Shown here: piece after piece, positions 5,828 through 11,934 of the stretch | How positions within the stretch are numbered: position 1 is the stretch's first letter | Layout of the letters: each line of letters opens with the position of its first letter | From: Pseudomonadota bacterium | Lineage (GTDB): Bacteria > Pseudomonadota > Gammaproteobacteria > Burkholderiales > SG8-41 | Assembly (NCBI GenBank): GCA_023431245.1 | Contig: JAEYXO010000073.1 | Location: 1 to 11,934, forward strand | Direction of reading: 5' to 3' | Length of the DNA stretch: 11,934 nt | Position numbers and translations under genes: made by a program | Notes under the pieces: generated by a model | Told to the model about the DNA's origin: nothing | Seen by the model: the letters and a program-made list of their open reading frames with translations, nothing else | Databases searched by the model: none

Positions 5828-7285
5828 TCAGGGGCAGCCCGCGGGCGGGCGGAATGCGTGGTACTCGCGTTCGAGCAGTTGTGCGAAGCGGATGGTCGAA
5901 AGATCGGCGTATTGCGGGCCGATGATCTGCACGCCGACCGGCAGCCCGTCGGCGGCGGTGGCGACCGGCGCCACGGTTGCCGGCAGCTGCGACACGCTGG
6001 CCATGCCCATCCAGTAGATCTGCGTGGTGTCCGGCTGCGGCCTGCCATCGACATCGATCACGCGCTCCCAGCGCTGGCCGGCGGGGTTCCGCGGAAAGGC
6101 CGTGCCCGCCGCAGCGGGGCACAGCAGCAGGTCGTAGCGGCGGAAAAAATCGGCCCAGGCCGCGCGCAAGCGGTGGCGTTCGTTGTTCAGGCGCAGCCAG
6201 TCGCGATGGAACAGCGTGTTGCCGCGTACCTGCTCGGCGCGGTAGCTGCGGTCGGCCGGGTCCAGTGCATCGCGTTCTTGCAGCAGTTTTGCGAATGACG
6301 CATCGTCATGTGCCCGCATCGAGGTGGCCGCGCGGCGCAGCAGCACATAAAGCCGGTCGTGCTCGGCAGGGTCGAAGGGCAGTGCGGGACTGAGGTCGAT
6401 TTTCGCCTTTTGCCGGGCGAGAAACCCGGCAAGCGCGGTGAGGGCGTCGGAGACGGCGGCCGAGACCGGGGCGACCGTGGAACCGGTCAGCACGGCGATG
6501 CGCAGTCCCCTGAATGCCGAGTACGCAGGTGGCGGCAGTGAGAGCCGGAAGGCGCCGCGTTCCGCGCCGTCGGGGCCTGCGGTCAGCCGCAGCGCGAGTT
6601 CGAGGTCCTTCGCAGAGCGCGCCAGCGGTCCGAGCACCGACATGTCGGTTGCCGCCCAGGTTCCGGGCAGCGCATGGCCGCGCGTCGGCACGATGCCGTA
6701 GGTGCTCTTGTGGCCGTACACGCCGCAGTAGTGCGCCGGATTGCGGATCGACCCGCCGATGTCCGAGCCGTACTCCAGCGCGGTGATGCCCGCGGCGAGC
6801 GCCGCAGCGCCGCCGCCGCTGGAACCGCCGGGCGTGCGGCCCGTGTCCCAGGGATTGCAGGTGGTGCCGTACAGGGGGTTATGGGTCTGCCAGTCGGCAA
6901 GCAGCACCGGCACATTGCTCTTGCCCCAGATCACGGCGTCGGCGGCGCGCAGCCGCTCGACTACGGCCGAGTCGCGCTGCGCGATGTTGTTCTTCCGGTG
7001 CTCCAGTCCCCAGGTCGTCGGCAGGCCGGCGACATCGAAGGACTCCTTCACGGTCATCGGCACACCGGCAAGCGGGCCGGGACGTTCCCCGCGTTTGAGG
7101 GCGCGGTCGATCGCACGCGCCGCCTTGCGCGCGGCCGCGAGATCGGTGATCACGACGGCGTTGAGGCGGCCATGCAGCGCCTGCTGCCGTTCGAGCGCGG
7201 ATTCCAGTGCGTCTGCGGCGCGAAGGCTGCCGTTGCGGATACGCCGCGCGATTGCCGCGGCCGGCAGGAAGTGCAGGGCTGTCAC
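5828..7285 (-). CDS. Amidase signature family hydrolase
   Basis: This is a 485-residue amidase-signature enzyme that hydrolyses a carboxamide C-N bond with a Ser-cisSer-Lys triad. The triad is visible: Lys80 in MTVKESFD, cis-Ser155 in TPGGSSGGG, and nucleophile Ser179 in GSDIGGSIRNPA; the 24-residue spacing between the serines matches fatty acid amide hydrolase. The reading frame stays open upstream to 7675, but that part is the antisense-side shadow of the preceding gene. The chosen GTG start (7285-7283) overlaps the TGA of the preceding gene as GTGA, implying translational coupling, and places the N-terminus (TALHFLPAAAIARRI) where the family normally begins. There is no signal peptide. It is followed by a Bug receptor 24 bp away, suggesting import and hydrolysis of an amide, or a tRNA-independent scavenging role. 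The substrate is unknown. Confidence 0.93.
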   Translation of the reverse strand: MTALHFLPAAAIARRIRNGSLRAADALESALERQQALHGRLNAVVITDLAAARKAARAIDRALKRGERPGPLAGVPMTVKESFDVAGLPTTWGLEHRKNNIAQRDSAVVERLRAADAVIWGKSNVPVLLADWQTHNPLYGTTCNPWDTGRTPGGSSGGGAAALAAGITALEYGSDIGGSIRNPAHYCGVYGHKSTYGIVPTRGHALPGTWAATDMSVLGPLARSAKDLELALRLTAGPDGAERGAFRLSLPPPAYSAFRGLRIAVLTGSTVAPVSAAVSDALTALAGFLARQKAKIDLSPALPFDPAEHDRLYVLLRRAATSMRAHDDASFAKLLQERDALDPADRSYRAEQVRGNTLFHRDWLRLNNERHRLRAAWADFFRRYDLLLCPAAAGTAFPRNPAGQRWERVIDVDGRPQPDTTQIYWMGMASVSQLPATVAPVATAADGLPVGVQIIGPQYADLSTIRFAQLLEREYHAFRPPAGCP

Positions 7286-7833
7286 GGTTTTGCTGGCTGT
7301 TTCACGCGTTTTCGGTAATCCGGCGTTGCCAGCGTGACCCGTCCCCAGTCCACCGTGCTGGTGGTGCCCTCCAGGCTCACCCAGAGATCCTTCAGTTCCC
7401 ATTCGGCGAATTTCGAGGGGAAACGCGAGCGCTGGCCGACGATTTTTTCGCTGCGCTGGCGCGTCGGTTCGCCATATTTGCGGGTCAGGTCTTCCAGCGC
7501 CGAACCCTGGCCCTGGATGCCCCAGGTGTTGACGTGGATGGCGACTATGATGCCCTTGGCCGTTTCGACCTGCAGTTCGCCGCGCGCCCAGGGCACGACC
7601 TTGGGCCGCGGATAATACACGCGATGTTCCTCGGTGCCCCAGGGCGTCTTCACTTTCTGAGCCGCGTTGTGGCAATGGCGGTCGGTCAGCGCATCCTGGT
7701 TGCGGGCGCAGGCCGGCAGGTCAAAATGCGTGCCGAGTTCAATGCCGAACAGCGCGTTGCGCGCTTCGGCGGCATGGATGGCGGCGGGGAGGCACAGCAA
7801 AACGGCGCAGAGCAGATGGCGGAATGATTTCAT
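7282..7833 (-). CDS. Secreted protein of unknown function
   Basis: This is a 183-residue protein with a clear Sec signal peptide: MKSFRHLL, then a hydrophobic core, with likely cleavage after AAIHA (residue 21). The mature part carries two cysteines in an early segment (LPACAR and DRHCHN), which could form a disulfide in the periplasm, followed by mixed beta-type sequence including GIIVAIHVNTWGI and a KYGEPT motif. I do not recognise a named domain; the KYGEPT region resembles small periplasmic proteins that model how one quantity varies along a repeat of strands, but this is only an impression. Upstream in-frame ATGs at 7842 and 7869 exist; the 7833 start is chosen because it begins exactly at the signal peptide. 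Its stop overlaps the amidase GTG start by four bases, so the two are probably coupled. The function is unknown. Confidence 0.75.
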   Translation of the reverse strand: MKSFRHLLCAVLLCLPAAIHAAEARNALFGIELGTHFDLPACARNQDALTDRHCHNAAQKVKTPWGTEEHRVYYPRPKVVPWARGELQVETAKGIIVAIHVNTWGIQGQGSALEDLTRKYGEPTRQRSEKIVGQRSRFPSKFAEWELKDLWVSLEGTTSTVDWGRVTLATPDYRKRVKQPAKP

Positions 7834-7840
7834 TGGCGGC

Positions 7841-8173
7841 ATGATACGTGGCTTCGACGGGGCATCCAAACAGACAGCGGGGCGGACATTGGGTTCATGG
7901 CAGGTTTACATTGCACGTTGCGCCGACGGCACGCTGTACACCGGCATCGCGCGCGACGCCGGCCGGCGCATTGCCGAGCACAACGCCGGCAAGGCCGCGG
8001 GCGCGAACTATACCCGGGCGCGGCGTCCGGTGGTGCTGGTCTACAGCGAATCCGCGGAAAACCGGTCGGAGGCGAGCAAGCGCGAATACCGCATCAAGCA
8101 GCTGAGCCGCGCCGAGAAACTGGCGCTGGTGCTGGCCTCAGGCCCGCGCGCGGCCGGCGCTGAGCAGGATTAG
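7841..8173 (+). CDS. GIY-YIG nuclease domain protein (YhbQ/UPF0213-like)
   Basis: This is a small GIY-YIG domain protein of 110 residues from this ATG. The domain opens with WQVYIARCADGTLYTGI (20-36), where VYI and YTG fill the GIY and YIG positions. It continues with the catalytic-arginine helix DAGRRIAEHN (about 39-48), a GKAAGANYTRARRP loop and the glutamate-bearing segment SKREYRIKQLSRAEK with Glu82. This is the pattern of stand-alone YhbQ-like proteins, for which DNA cleavage or repair-linked roles have been proposed. The start is uncertain: this ATG is only 7 bp from the divergent secreted-protein gene, while a TTG at 7889 with a GGGGCGGA stretch upstream gives 94 residues and fits the usual domain start better. 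Its 3' end overlaps the convergent MFS gene by 36 bases. Confidence 0.85.
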   Translation: MIRGFDGASKQTAGRTLGSWQVYIARCADGTLYTGIARDAGRRIAEHNAGKAAGANYTRARRPVVLVYSESAENRSEASKREYRIKQLSRAEKLALVLASGPRAAGAEQD

Positions 8174-9313
8174 CAGCAGCACCGCCGCCGCGCCCCAGCA
8201 GGCGGCCGGCAGGTAGACCAGCGCCTGCTGCAGGCCGGCATCCTGGTTGAGCTGGGTGGCGATCAGCAGGATGCGCAGCATCGCCGCAAAGGCGAGCATC
8301 GAGAACAGGCCGCCGGTGGCAAAACCTTCACGTCCAGTGCGCCCCAGCAGCATTGCCGCGCCGAAGGCGCCGAACATCACCGCGGCCCAGGCTGCGCCGG
8401 CGGCGACCTGTGCTGCGACCAGCGTTGCCAGTGAGGAGGCCTGGGTGGCGTAGAGCACTGCCACTGCGCCGGCCAGCATGCCGGTGGCCAGTATCCGGAA
8501 GTCCCCGTAACGACGGATCAGCAGGGTCAGCGGCAGCATGGCCAGGTTGAAGCCCACCCAGAATGCCGGCATCAGCTGGCCCAGTTGCTCCGCCGGCACG
8601 AAGCGCAGGTACTGCGGCGCCGAGGACAGCGAAAAATGGACCTGGAAACCGAGCGCGGCGAGCGCGACCACGGCGAGGAATCCGGCAATCGGCAACGGCT
8701 TGTGTGCCGGCTGTTCCGCGGCCGGTGCGGCGGCGGCGAGGCTGCGTTCGGCCCAGCCCAGCGCCCAGGCGGCAATGGCCACTGAAACCGAGGCGAGCGC
8801 AAACGGCAGTCGCGCATCGACGTCGCGCAGCGCGATGGTCAGGTACGGCGCAATCGCGCCGGCAATGCCGAAGCCGAACAGCCACATCCCTGAAATCACC
8901 GGCCGCGCGCCGGATGCCGCGTATTTGCCGATCAGCATCAGCGGCGGGGCGCGCAGTGCCGAGGAGGTCACGGTCCACAGGAAAGTCAGCACGAGGAACA
9001 GCAGCGGACTGGCCAGTGGCGCGGCGAAGGGCAGCAGCAGGAAGGCCAGCGCTGAGATCAGCGTCACCAGTGCCAGCCGCGGGCCGAGGCGGCCGACGAC
9101 GCGCGACATGCGGTCGGCGCGCGCGCCCATCAGCCAGTCGGCGATGACAAAAACCAGCTGGTCGGCGACCAGGATCCACAGGATCCATGATTTCGGGATG
9201 CCGGCTTCAGCAGCCAGCCGCGGCAGGAAAATGATGTACACCGTCCACGTCAGCGTGAACAGCAACTGGAGCAGCGCGAAGTAGACGCCGATGCGCGGCG
9301 TGAGCGGATTCAT
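8138..9313 (-). CDS. Major facilitator superfamily transporter
   Basis: This is a 391-residue inner-membrane transporter with about twelve hydrophobic segments in two halves, split by a polar central loop around residues 190-208 (ERSLAAAAPAAEQPAHKP). The MFS loop 2-3 signature is present in degenerate form as LMGARADRMSRVVGRLGPR (61-79), with the Gly, Asp and Arg positions of motif A recognisable. It lacks a signal peptide, as expected. The family is secure, but the substrate and direction cannot be read; it could be an exporter or a metabolite uptake system. The ribosome site before the ATG is weak. It is transcribed divergently from the nitroreductase gene with 111 bp between the starts, and its 3' end runs 36 bases into the end of the convergent GIY-YIG gene. 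It need not belong with the hydrolase cassette. Confidence 0.88.
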   Translation of the reverse strand: MNPLTPRIGVYFALLQLLFTLTWTVYIIFLPRLAAEAGIPKSWILWILVADQLVFVIADWLMGARADRMSRVVGRLGPRLALVTLISALAFLLLPFAAPLASPLLFLVLTFLWTVTSSALRAPPLMLIGKYAASGARPVISGMWLFGFGIAGAIAPYLTIALRDVDARLPFALASVSVAIAAWALGWAERSLAAAAPAAEQPAHKPLPIAGFLAVVALAALGFQVHFSLSSAPQYLRFVPAEQLGQLMPAFWVGFNLAMLPLTLLIRRYGDFRILATGMLAGAVAVLYATQASSLATLVAAQVAAGAAWAAVMFGAFGAAMLLGRTGREGFATGGLFSMLAFAAMLRILLIATQLNQDAGLQQALVYLPAACWGAAAVLLLILLSAGRARA

Positions 9314-9424
9314 GGCGGCTGGCGCAGTTTGACCAAGCGCGCCCCGGCGGTCAATCGCGGGCTGCCGTGCCGGGCCGCCTTGTTAAACTCGGCACAGCAC
9401 AACAAGCCTATTGCCGGAGACCTC
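9314..9424. promoter_or_regulatory. Divergent intergenic region with a CTTGTT/AACAAG dyad
   Basis: These 111 bp separate the starts of the MFS gene (minus) and the nitroreductase gene (plus), so they must serve at least one promoter in each direction. A perfect 6-bp inverted repeat, CTTGTT (9379-9384) and AACAAG (9401-9406), has arm centres 22 bp apart, about two helical turns, which is the geometry of a dimeric regulator operator. No convincing -35/-10 pair is visible; TTGTTA at 9380 is the only -35-like match. Assignment as an operator is inference. Confidence 0.35.
9416..9419 (+). promoter_or_regulatory. Ribosome binding site deciding the nitroreductase start
   Basis: GGAG lies 5 bases before the ATG at 9425. 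The frame is open further upstream to 9329, but those extra 32 residues have no family character, so this site supports the 230-residue protein. Confidence 0.65.
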
Positions 9425-10117
9425 ATGGATGACATCAACAAGGCCGCCACCGACGTGTTCGCCGCGGCGCGCACGCGGCGCTCGATCCGCGCCTACCGGA
9501 CCGACCCGGTGCCGCCGCAGCTGCTGCGCGAAATCGTCGAACTCGGACGCCATGCGCCCAGCGGCTCCAACATCCAGCCCTGGCAGGTGCATGTGCTGAC
9601 CGGTGCGACGCTGCGGCGCGTTGGCCGGGCCATACAGACGGCTTTCCTCAACGACGAGCCGGGGCACCAGCGCGACTATGACTATTACACCGACCCGGTG
9701 TTCGAACCTTATCTCGCGCGGCGCCGCGCCTGCGGCTGGGGGCTCTACGGCACGCTGGGCATCGGCAAGGGCGACCATGAGAAGTCGAAGGCGTACCGTG
9801 CGCAGAACTATGTGTTCTTCGGTGCTCCGGCGGGACTGATATTCACGATCGACCGCAAGCTGGAGAAGGGCAGCTGGCTCGATTACGGCATGTTTTTGCA
9901 GACGCTGATGCTGGCGGCGCGCGCGAAGGGCCTGCATACCTGTGCCGAGGCCTCGATTGCCAGTTATCCGGACATCGTGCGCCGCGAACTCGGACTCGGC
10001 GACGATCGTGTGGTGATCTGCGGCATGGCGATGGGTTATGCCGATGGTGATGCAGTGGTCAACCGCTTTCAACCGGAACGTATCGCACTGGAGGAATACG
10101 CGACTTTCCTGGATTAA
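9425..10117 (+). CDS. Nitroreductase family FMN oxidoreductase
   Basis: This 230-residue flavoprotein belongs to the nitroreductase family; relatives use NAD(P)H and FMN to reduce nitroaromatics, quinones or other acceptors. Family marks are the N-terminal FMN-phosphate motif RTRRSIRAY (17-24), the APSGSNIQPWQVHV segment (44-57) that packs on the flavin, PAGLIFTIDR on a central strand, the WLDYGMFLQTLMLAARAKGL helix, and the C-terminal strand VVICGMAMGYAD. The middle part (about 75-125) is rich in Tyr, Asp and Arg and probably forms the substrate lid. There is no signal peptide, so it acts in the cytoplasm, likely as a dimer. It is monocistronic by layout: divergent from an MFS gene and convergent with an M15 peptidase. 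The overall pattern is closest to nitrobenzoate-type or NfnB-like members, but the substrate is not determinable here. Confidence 0.92.
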   Translation: MDDINKAATDVFAAARTRRSIRAYRTDPVPPQLLREIVELGRHAPSGSNIQPWQVHVLTGATLRRVGRAIQTAFLNDEPGHQRDYDYYTDPVFEPYLARRRACGWGLYGTLGIGKGDHEKSKAYRAQNYVFFGAPAGLIFTIDRKLEKGSWLDYGMFLQTLMLAARAKGLHTCAEASIASYPDIVRRELGLGDDRVVICGMAMGYADGDAVVNRFQPERIALEEYATFLD

Positions 10118-10147
10118 AAAATATCAATAAAAACAAATACTTATGAA
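10118..10147. other. AT-rich convergent spacer
   Basis: Thirty bases lie between the convergent nitroreductase and M15 peptidase stops and are made almost entirely of A and T, in strong contrast to the GC-rich surroundings. On the minus strand the spacer holds two T-tracts after the peptidase stop. No stem precedes them, so I do not call an intrinsic terminator, though a transcription-end role in either direction is plausible. Confidence 0.45.
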
Positions 10148-10558
10148 TCAAGGGTAAAACACGCGCCGGCCGGAGCGGGGCGGCAGGATCTGCAGGTGGC
10201 ACCATCCGGGCGTCGCGTCCGGGTGTTCCAGCCACAGCTGCAGTTCCTCGAGCACGGCGAGGTGGGTCATGCACCATTCATCCAGCCGGCCGTCGCGATC
10301 CTCGAGGTCGATGGCCTGGCAGCTCAGGTGTTTGCTGCCTTTTGCGGCGCCGGGCACCGCGGCGTTGACTGCCGCCGGGCGCCAGCCCGAACTGACTTTG
10401 CGCGCGAGTCCCGCAAGCCGCAGCAGGCGGTTGACGCGGCGCAGGGTTTCCCGCGCATTGGCGCGCAGCTCCCGGGTGAGTTCTTCGCGATGCGGTTTGT
10501 CCCGCCCCATGTAGTAGTCGGCGAGTTTCAGCGGCGGTGCGGATTTGCGGGCGGGCAT
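10148..10558 (-). CDS. Small M15-type zinc peptidase (D-Ala-D-Ala carboxypeptidase/endolysin-like)
   Basis: This 136-residue protein has the peptidase M15 fold pattern seen in peptidoglycan carboxypeptidases and phage endolysins. The motifs in order are SSGWRPAAVN (56-65), the zinc ligands His77 and Asp84 in GSKHLSCQAIDLED, and the third ligand His121 in PGWCHLQ. The catalytic set therefore looks complete. There is no signal peptide or membrane segment, so it would stay in the cytoplasm unless exported by another route, as phage lysis enzymes are. A TTG three codons upstream is possible, but the ATG is preferred; neither has a clear ribosome site. It stands alone between a nitroreductase and a transporter, with no holin, spanin or structural phage genes. 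A domesticated phage-type enzyme or a recycling peptidase are both possible. Confidence 0.82.
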   Translation of the reverse strand: MPARKSAPPLKLADYYMGRDKPHREELTRELRANARETLRRVNRLLRLAGLARKVSSGWRPAAVNAAVPGAAKGSKHLSCQAIDLEDRDGRLDEWCMTHLAVLEELQLWLEHPDATPGWCHLQILPPRSGRRVFYP

Positions 10559-10638
10559 GGTGCGCAAGATTACCCGATTTGCCGCGCCGCGCTTACACTA
10601 GGGGCTTGGCAATCACGGTTCACAGGGGACAAGGGAAC
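10559..10638. promoter_or_regulatory. Divergent spacer between the M15 peptidase and the formate/nitrite transporter
   Basis: Eighty bases separate the two divergent starts. A TACACT hexamer at 10594-10599 is a possible -10 box for the transporter, but no -35 element sits at proper distance, so I give it little weight. No dyad operator stands out. Confidence 0.3.
10624..10636 (+). promoter_or_regulatory. Ribosome binding site deciding the transporter start
   Basis: AGGGGA (10624-10629) lies 9 bases before the ATG at 10639 and AAGGGA (10631-10636) lies closer. Together they favour this ATG over starts further upstream in the same open frame, which would add residues unlike the family. Confidence 0.5.
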
Positions 10639-11487
10639 ATGGCGGACAATGTCGGCACGCGCGCGGGCGATGTTTACGGCTTCGACGCGTTTTCGCCGCA
10701 GCAGATTGCCGATCGCGTGCAGAACGTCGGTGTGGTCAAGGCGCGGCTGCCGTTGCTGTCGATGGTGATGCTGGGTGTTCTGGCCGGTGCCTTCATCGGG
10801 CTCGGCGCGCTCTATTACACGCTGGTGATCAGTGATGCGGGCCTGTCCTTCGCCACCGGCCGCGTGCTCGGCGCCGTGTGTTTTTCGCTGGGACTGCTGC
10901 TGGTGGTGGTGGCCGGCGCCGAACTGTTCACCGGCAACAACCTGCTGGCGATGGCCTGGGCCGACGGCAAGGTCAGCACGGGCGAGGTGCTGCGCAACTG
11001 GGCGGTGGTCTGCGTCGCCAATTTCATCGGCGCCGCAGGCCTCGCGCTGCTGGTGTACTGGTCCGGCCATGCCGGCCTCAACAACGGCGCAATCGCCGAA
11101 GCCTACCTGAAAATCGCCGCGGCCAAGAGCACGATGCCGCTGTCCGAGCTGTTTTTCCGAGGCGTGCTGTGCAACGTGCTGGTGTGCATGGCGGTGTGGA
11201 TGGTGCTCGCGGGGCGCAGCGTCGTCGACAAGTTCATCGCCATCGTGCTGCCGATTTCCGCCTTCGTCGCCGCCGGCTTCGAGCACTCGATCGCCAACAT
11301 GTATTTCTTTCCGCTGGCGCTGCTGCTGAAGGACAGCGGCATTGCGCTGCCCGCCGGTGCGGACGTCATCACGGTCTACGCGATGTTCCGCAACCTGGTG
11401 CCGGTGATCGCCGGCAACATCGTCGGCGGCAGCGTGCTGGTGGCGCTGGTGTATTACGTCATCTACCGCAGGCCGGCAGTTCAGTGA
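10639..11487 (+). CDS. Formate/nitrite transporter (FNT) family channel
   Basis: This 282-residue inner-membrane protein belongs to the FocA/NirC family of pentameric channels for formate, nitrite or related small anions. Family signatures are visible in order: an amphipathic N-terminus (FDAFSPQQIADRV), six hydrophobic segments from about residue 38 onward, the first half-helix signature GAELFTGNN (93-101), the FFRGVLCNVLVCMAVWM block (172-188), and FEHSIANMYF (214-223) with the central His216 that gates anion passage. The ion selectivity (formate, nitrite, hydrosulfide) cannot be decided from these motifs. No formate dehydrogenase, pyruvate formate-lyase or nitrite reductase gene is next to it. 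The next gene begins inside its stop codon (GTGA), which suggests an operon of at least two genes. Confidence 0.94.
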   Translation: MADNVGTRAGDVYGFDAFSPQQIADRVQNVGVVKARLPLLSMVMLGVLAGAFIGLGALYYTLVISDAGLSFATGRVLGAVCFSLGLLLVVVAGAELFTGNNLLAMAWADGKVSTGEVLRNWAVVCVANFIGAAGLALLVYWSGHAGLNNGAIAEAYLKIAAAKSTMPLSELFFRGVLCNVLVCMAVWMVLAGRSVVDKFIAIVLPISAFVAAGFEHSIANMYFFPLALLLKDSGIALPAGADVITVYAMFRNLVPVIAGNIVGGSVLVALVYYVIYRRPAVQ

Positions 11488-11934
11488 CGGATCTGCTGAT
11501 CCACGCCACGCTGACCGTCAGTGGCGAGCGCGCGCAGTTGCCGGCCGTCGAGGCTCGGATCGCGACACTGCTGGCCGCAGAGGCCAGCTCCGGCGAGTTC
11601 GAGGCGCACCATGGCGATGACGCGCTGGCCTATGATTTCAAGGTGCGCGGCGGCATTCCTTTCCCCGCCTTCGCCGCCGCGTCCCAGGAATTTCCGGGTG
11701 TCACCATCATCGCCGAATGGGTCAATATCGCGGCCGGTCGGAAGGGGCGCGCCTGCCTCAGTCAAGGCAGCATCACGGAGCATGGCGAGGAGGCCATCGG
11801 CACCGTGGCCGGCGAGGCACCGAACCGTTATCTCGACGCCGCCGCCGATGGCACGATCCGTCTCGCCTTTGCGGTGCTGCGGCGCGGTTCCGGCGAATGG
11901 GCGGGATATGTGCTGAACCACCAGCGCGATGCGC
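11484..11934 (+). CDS. Unrecognised protein coupled to the FNT gene (3' partial)
   Basis: An open frame starts at GTG (11484-11486), overlapping the transporter TGA by four bases, and runs without a stop for 150 codons to the window edge. GC-biased third positions across the frame and the tight GTGA junction support it as a real gene. The start reads MTDLLIHATLTVSGERAQ, followed by a segment around residues 46-81 (HGDDALAYDFKVRG, then PAFAAASQEFPGVTIIAEW) that alternates strand- and helix-like stretches. The FPGVTIIAEW stretch weakly recalls ferredoxin-like domains of the Api92/DUF1281 kind, but I would not assign it. There is no signal peptide or membrane segment, so it is probably cytoplasmic. 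The opposite strand also has a long open frame here, which I judge to be the shadow. Confidence 0.65.
   Translation, partial: MTDLLIHATLTVSGERAQLPAVEARIATLLAAEASSGEFEAHHGDDALAYDFKVRGGIPFPAFAAASQEFPGVTIIAEWVNIAAGRKGRACLSQGSITEHGEEAIGTVAGEAPNRYLDAAADGTIRLAFAVLRRGSGEWAGYVLNHQRDA

Noticed and set aside
5463..6122. 219-residue minus-strand frame across the receptor and amidase junction
   Set aside because: It lies in a different frame from two well-supported genes and has an Arg/His/Pro-rich translation typical of a high-GC shadow.
7286..7675. Upstream extension of the amidase frame giving 615 residues
   Set aside because: This stretch overlaps the secreted-protein gene in another frame and translates to low-complexity Gly/Arg/His sequence; the amidase domain begins right at the GTG at 7285.
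8328..9188. 286-residue minus-strand frame inside the MFS gene
   Set aside because: It is a frame-shifted shadow of the transporter; it is Arg- and Pro-rich without membrane segments.
11481..11921. 146-residue minus-strand frame at the right edge
   Set aside because: The plus-strand frame with the GTGA coupling to the transporter explains the region better, and the minus frame has no family motif; without the rest of the gene this is not absolute.
1..11934. CRISPR arrays, tRNA genes, insertion sequences or prophage modules
   Set aside because: No regularly spaced repeats, cloverleaf-like sequence, transposase or integrase motifs were seen; the single M15 peptidase is not enough to call a prophage.

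Overview
The window looks like chromosomal DNA from a GC-rich betaproteobacterium, most likely of the Burkholderiales or a close relative. This is inferred from the high GC, the GC-biased third codon positions, and two periplasmic receptors of the Bug (TctC-like, tripartite tricarboxylate transporter) family, which is greatly expanded in that group. I see no rRNA, tRNA, CRISPR array, integrase or transposase.

Bases 90-7833 hold nine genes, all on the minus strand. Read in transcription order from high to low coordinates, they are: a secreted protein of unknown function; an amidase-signature hydrolase; a Bug receptor; an amidohydrolase related to 2-pyrone-4,6-dicarboxylate lactonase; an alpha/beta hydrolase with an intact nucleophile; a second Bug receptor; a second alpha/beta hydrolase; an FKBP-type prolyl isomerase; and a dienelactone hydrolase family protein. 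Spacings are short or overlapping except for 118 bp before the amidohydrolase and 52 bp before the FKBP gene. The core (1203-7285) reads as a catabolic cassette: four hydrolases of three folds interleaved with two solute-binding receptors, with no TctA/TctB membrane partners in view. A sensible but unproven reading is capture and stepwise hydrolysis of an amide-, ester- or lactone-containing carboxylate. The four genes at 1203-4710 look lower in GC than both flanks and may have a separate origin.

From 7841 onward the content is mixed. It comprises a small GIY-YIG nuclease domain protein (+), an MFS transporter (-) whose 3' end overlaps it, an FMN nitroreductase (+), a small M15-type zinc peptidase without a signal peptide (-), a formate/nitrite transporter (+), and an unrecognised gene that starts inside the stop codon of the transporter gene and runs off the right edge.

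The most notable points are: an alpha/beta hydrolase (1203-2009) with lysine where the catalytic serine should be, beside a related copy that keeps the serine; an imperfect inverted repeat built from GTGAGC-type units at 9-95 that covers the stop codon of the dienelactone hydrolase gene; a dienelactone hydrolase lacking the glutamate that activates the cysteine in the classical enzyme; and the unrecognised gene coupled to the formate/nitrite transporter.
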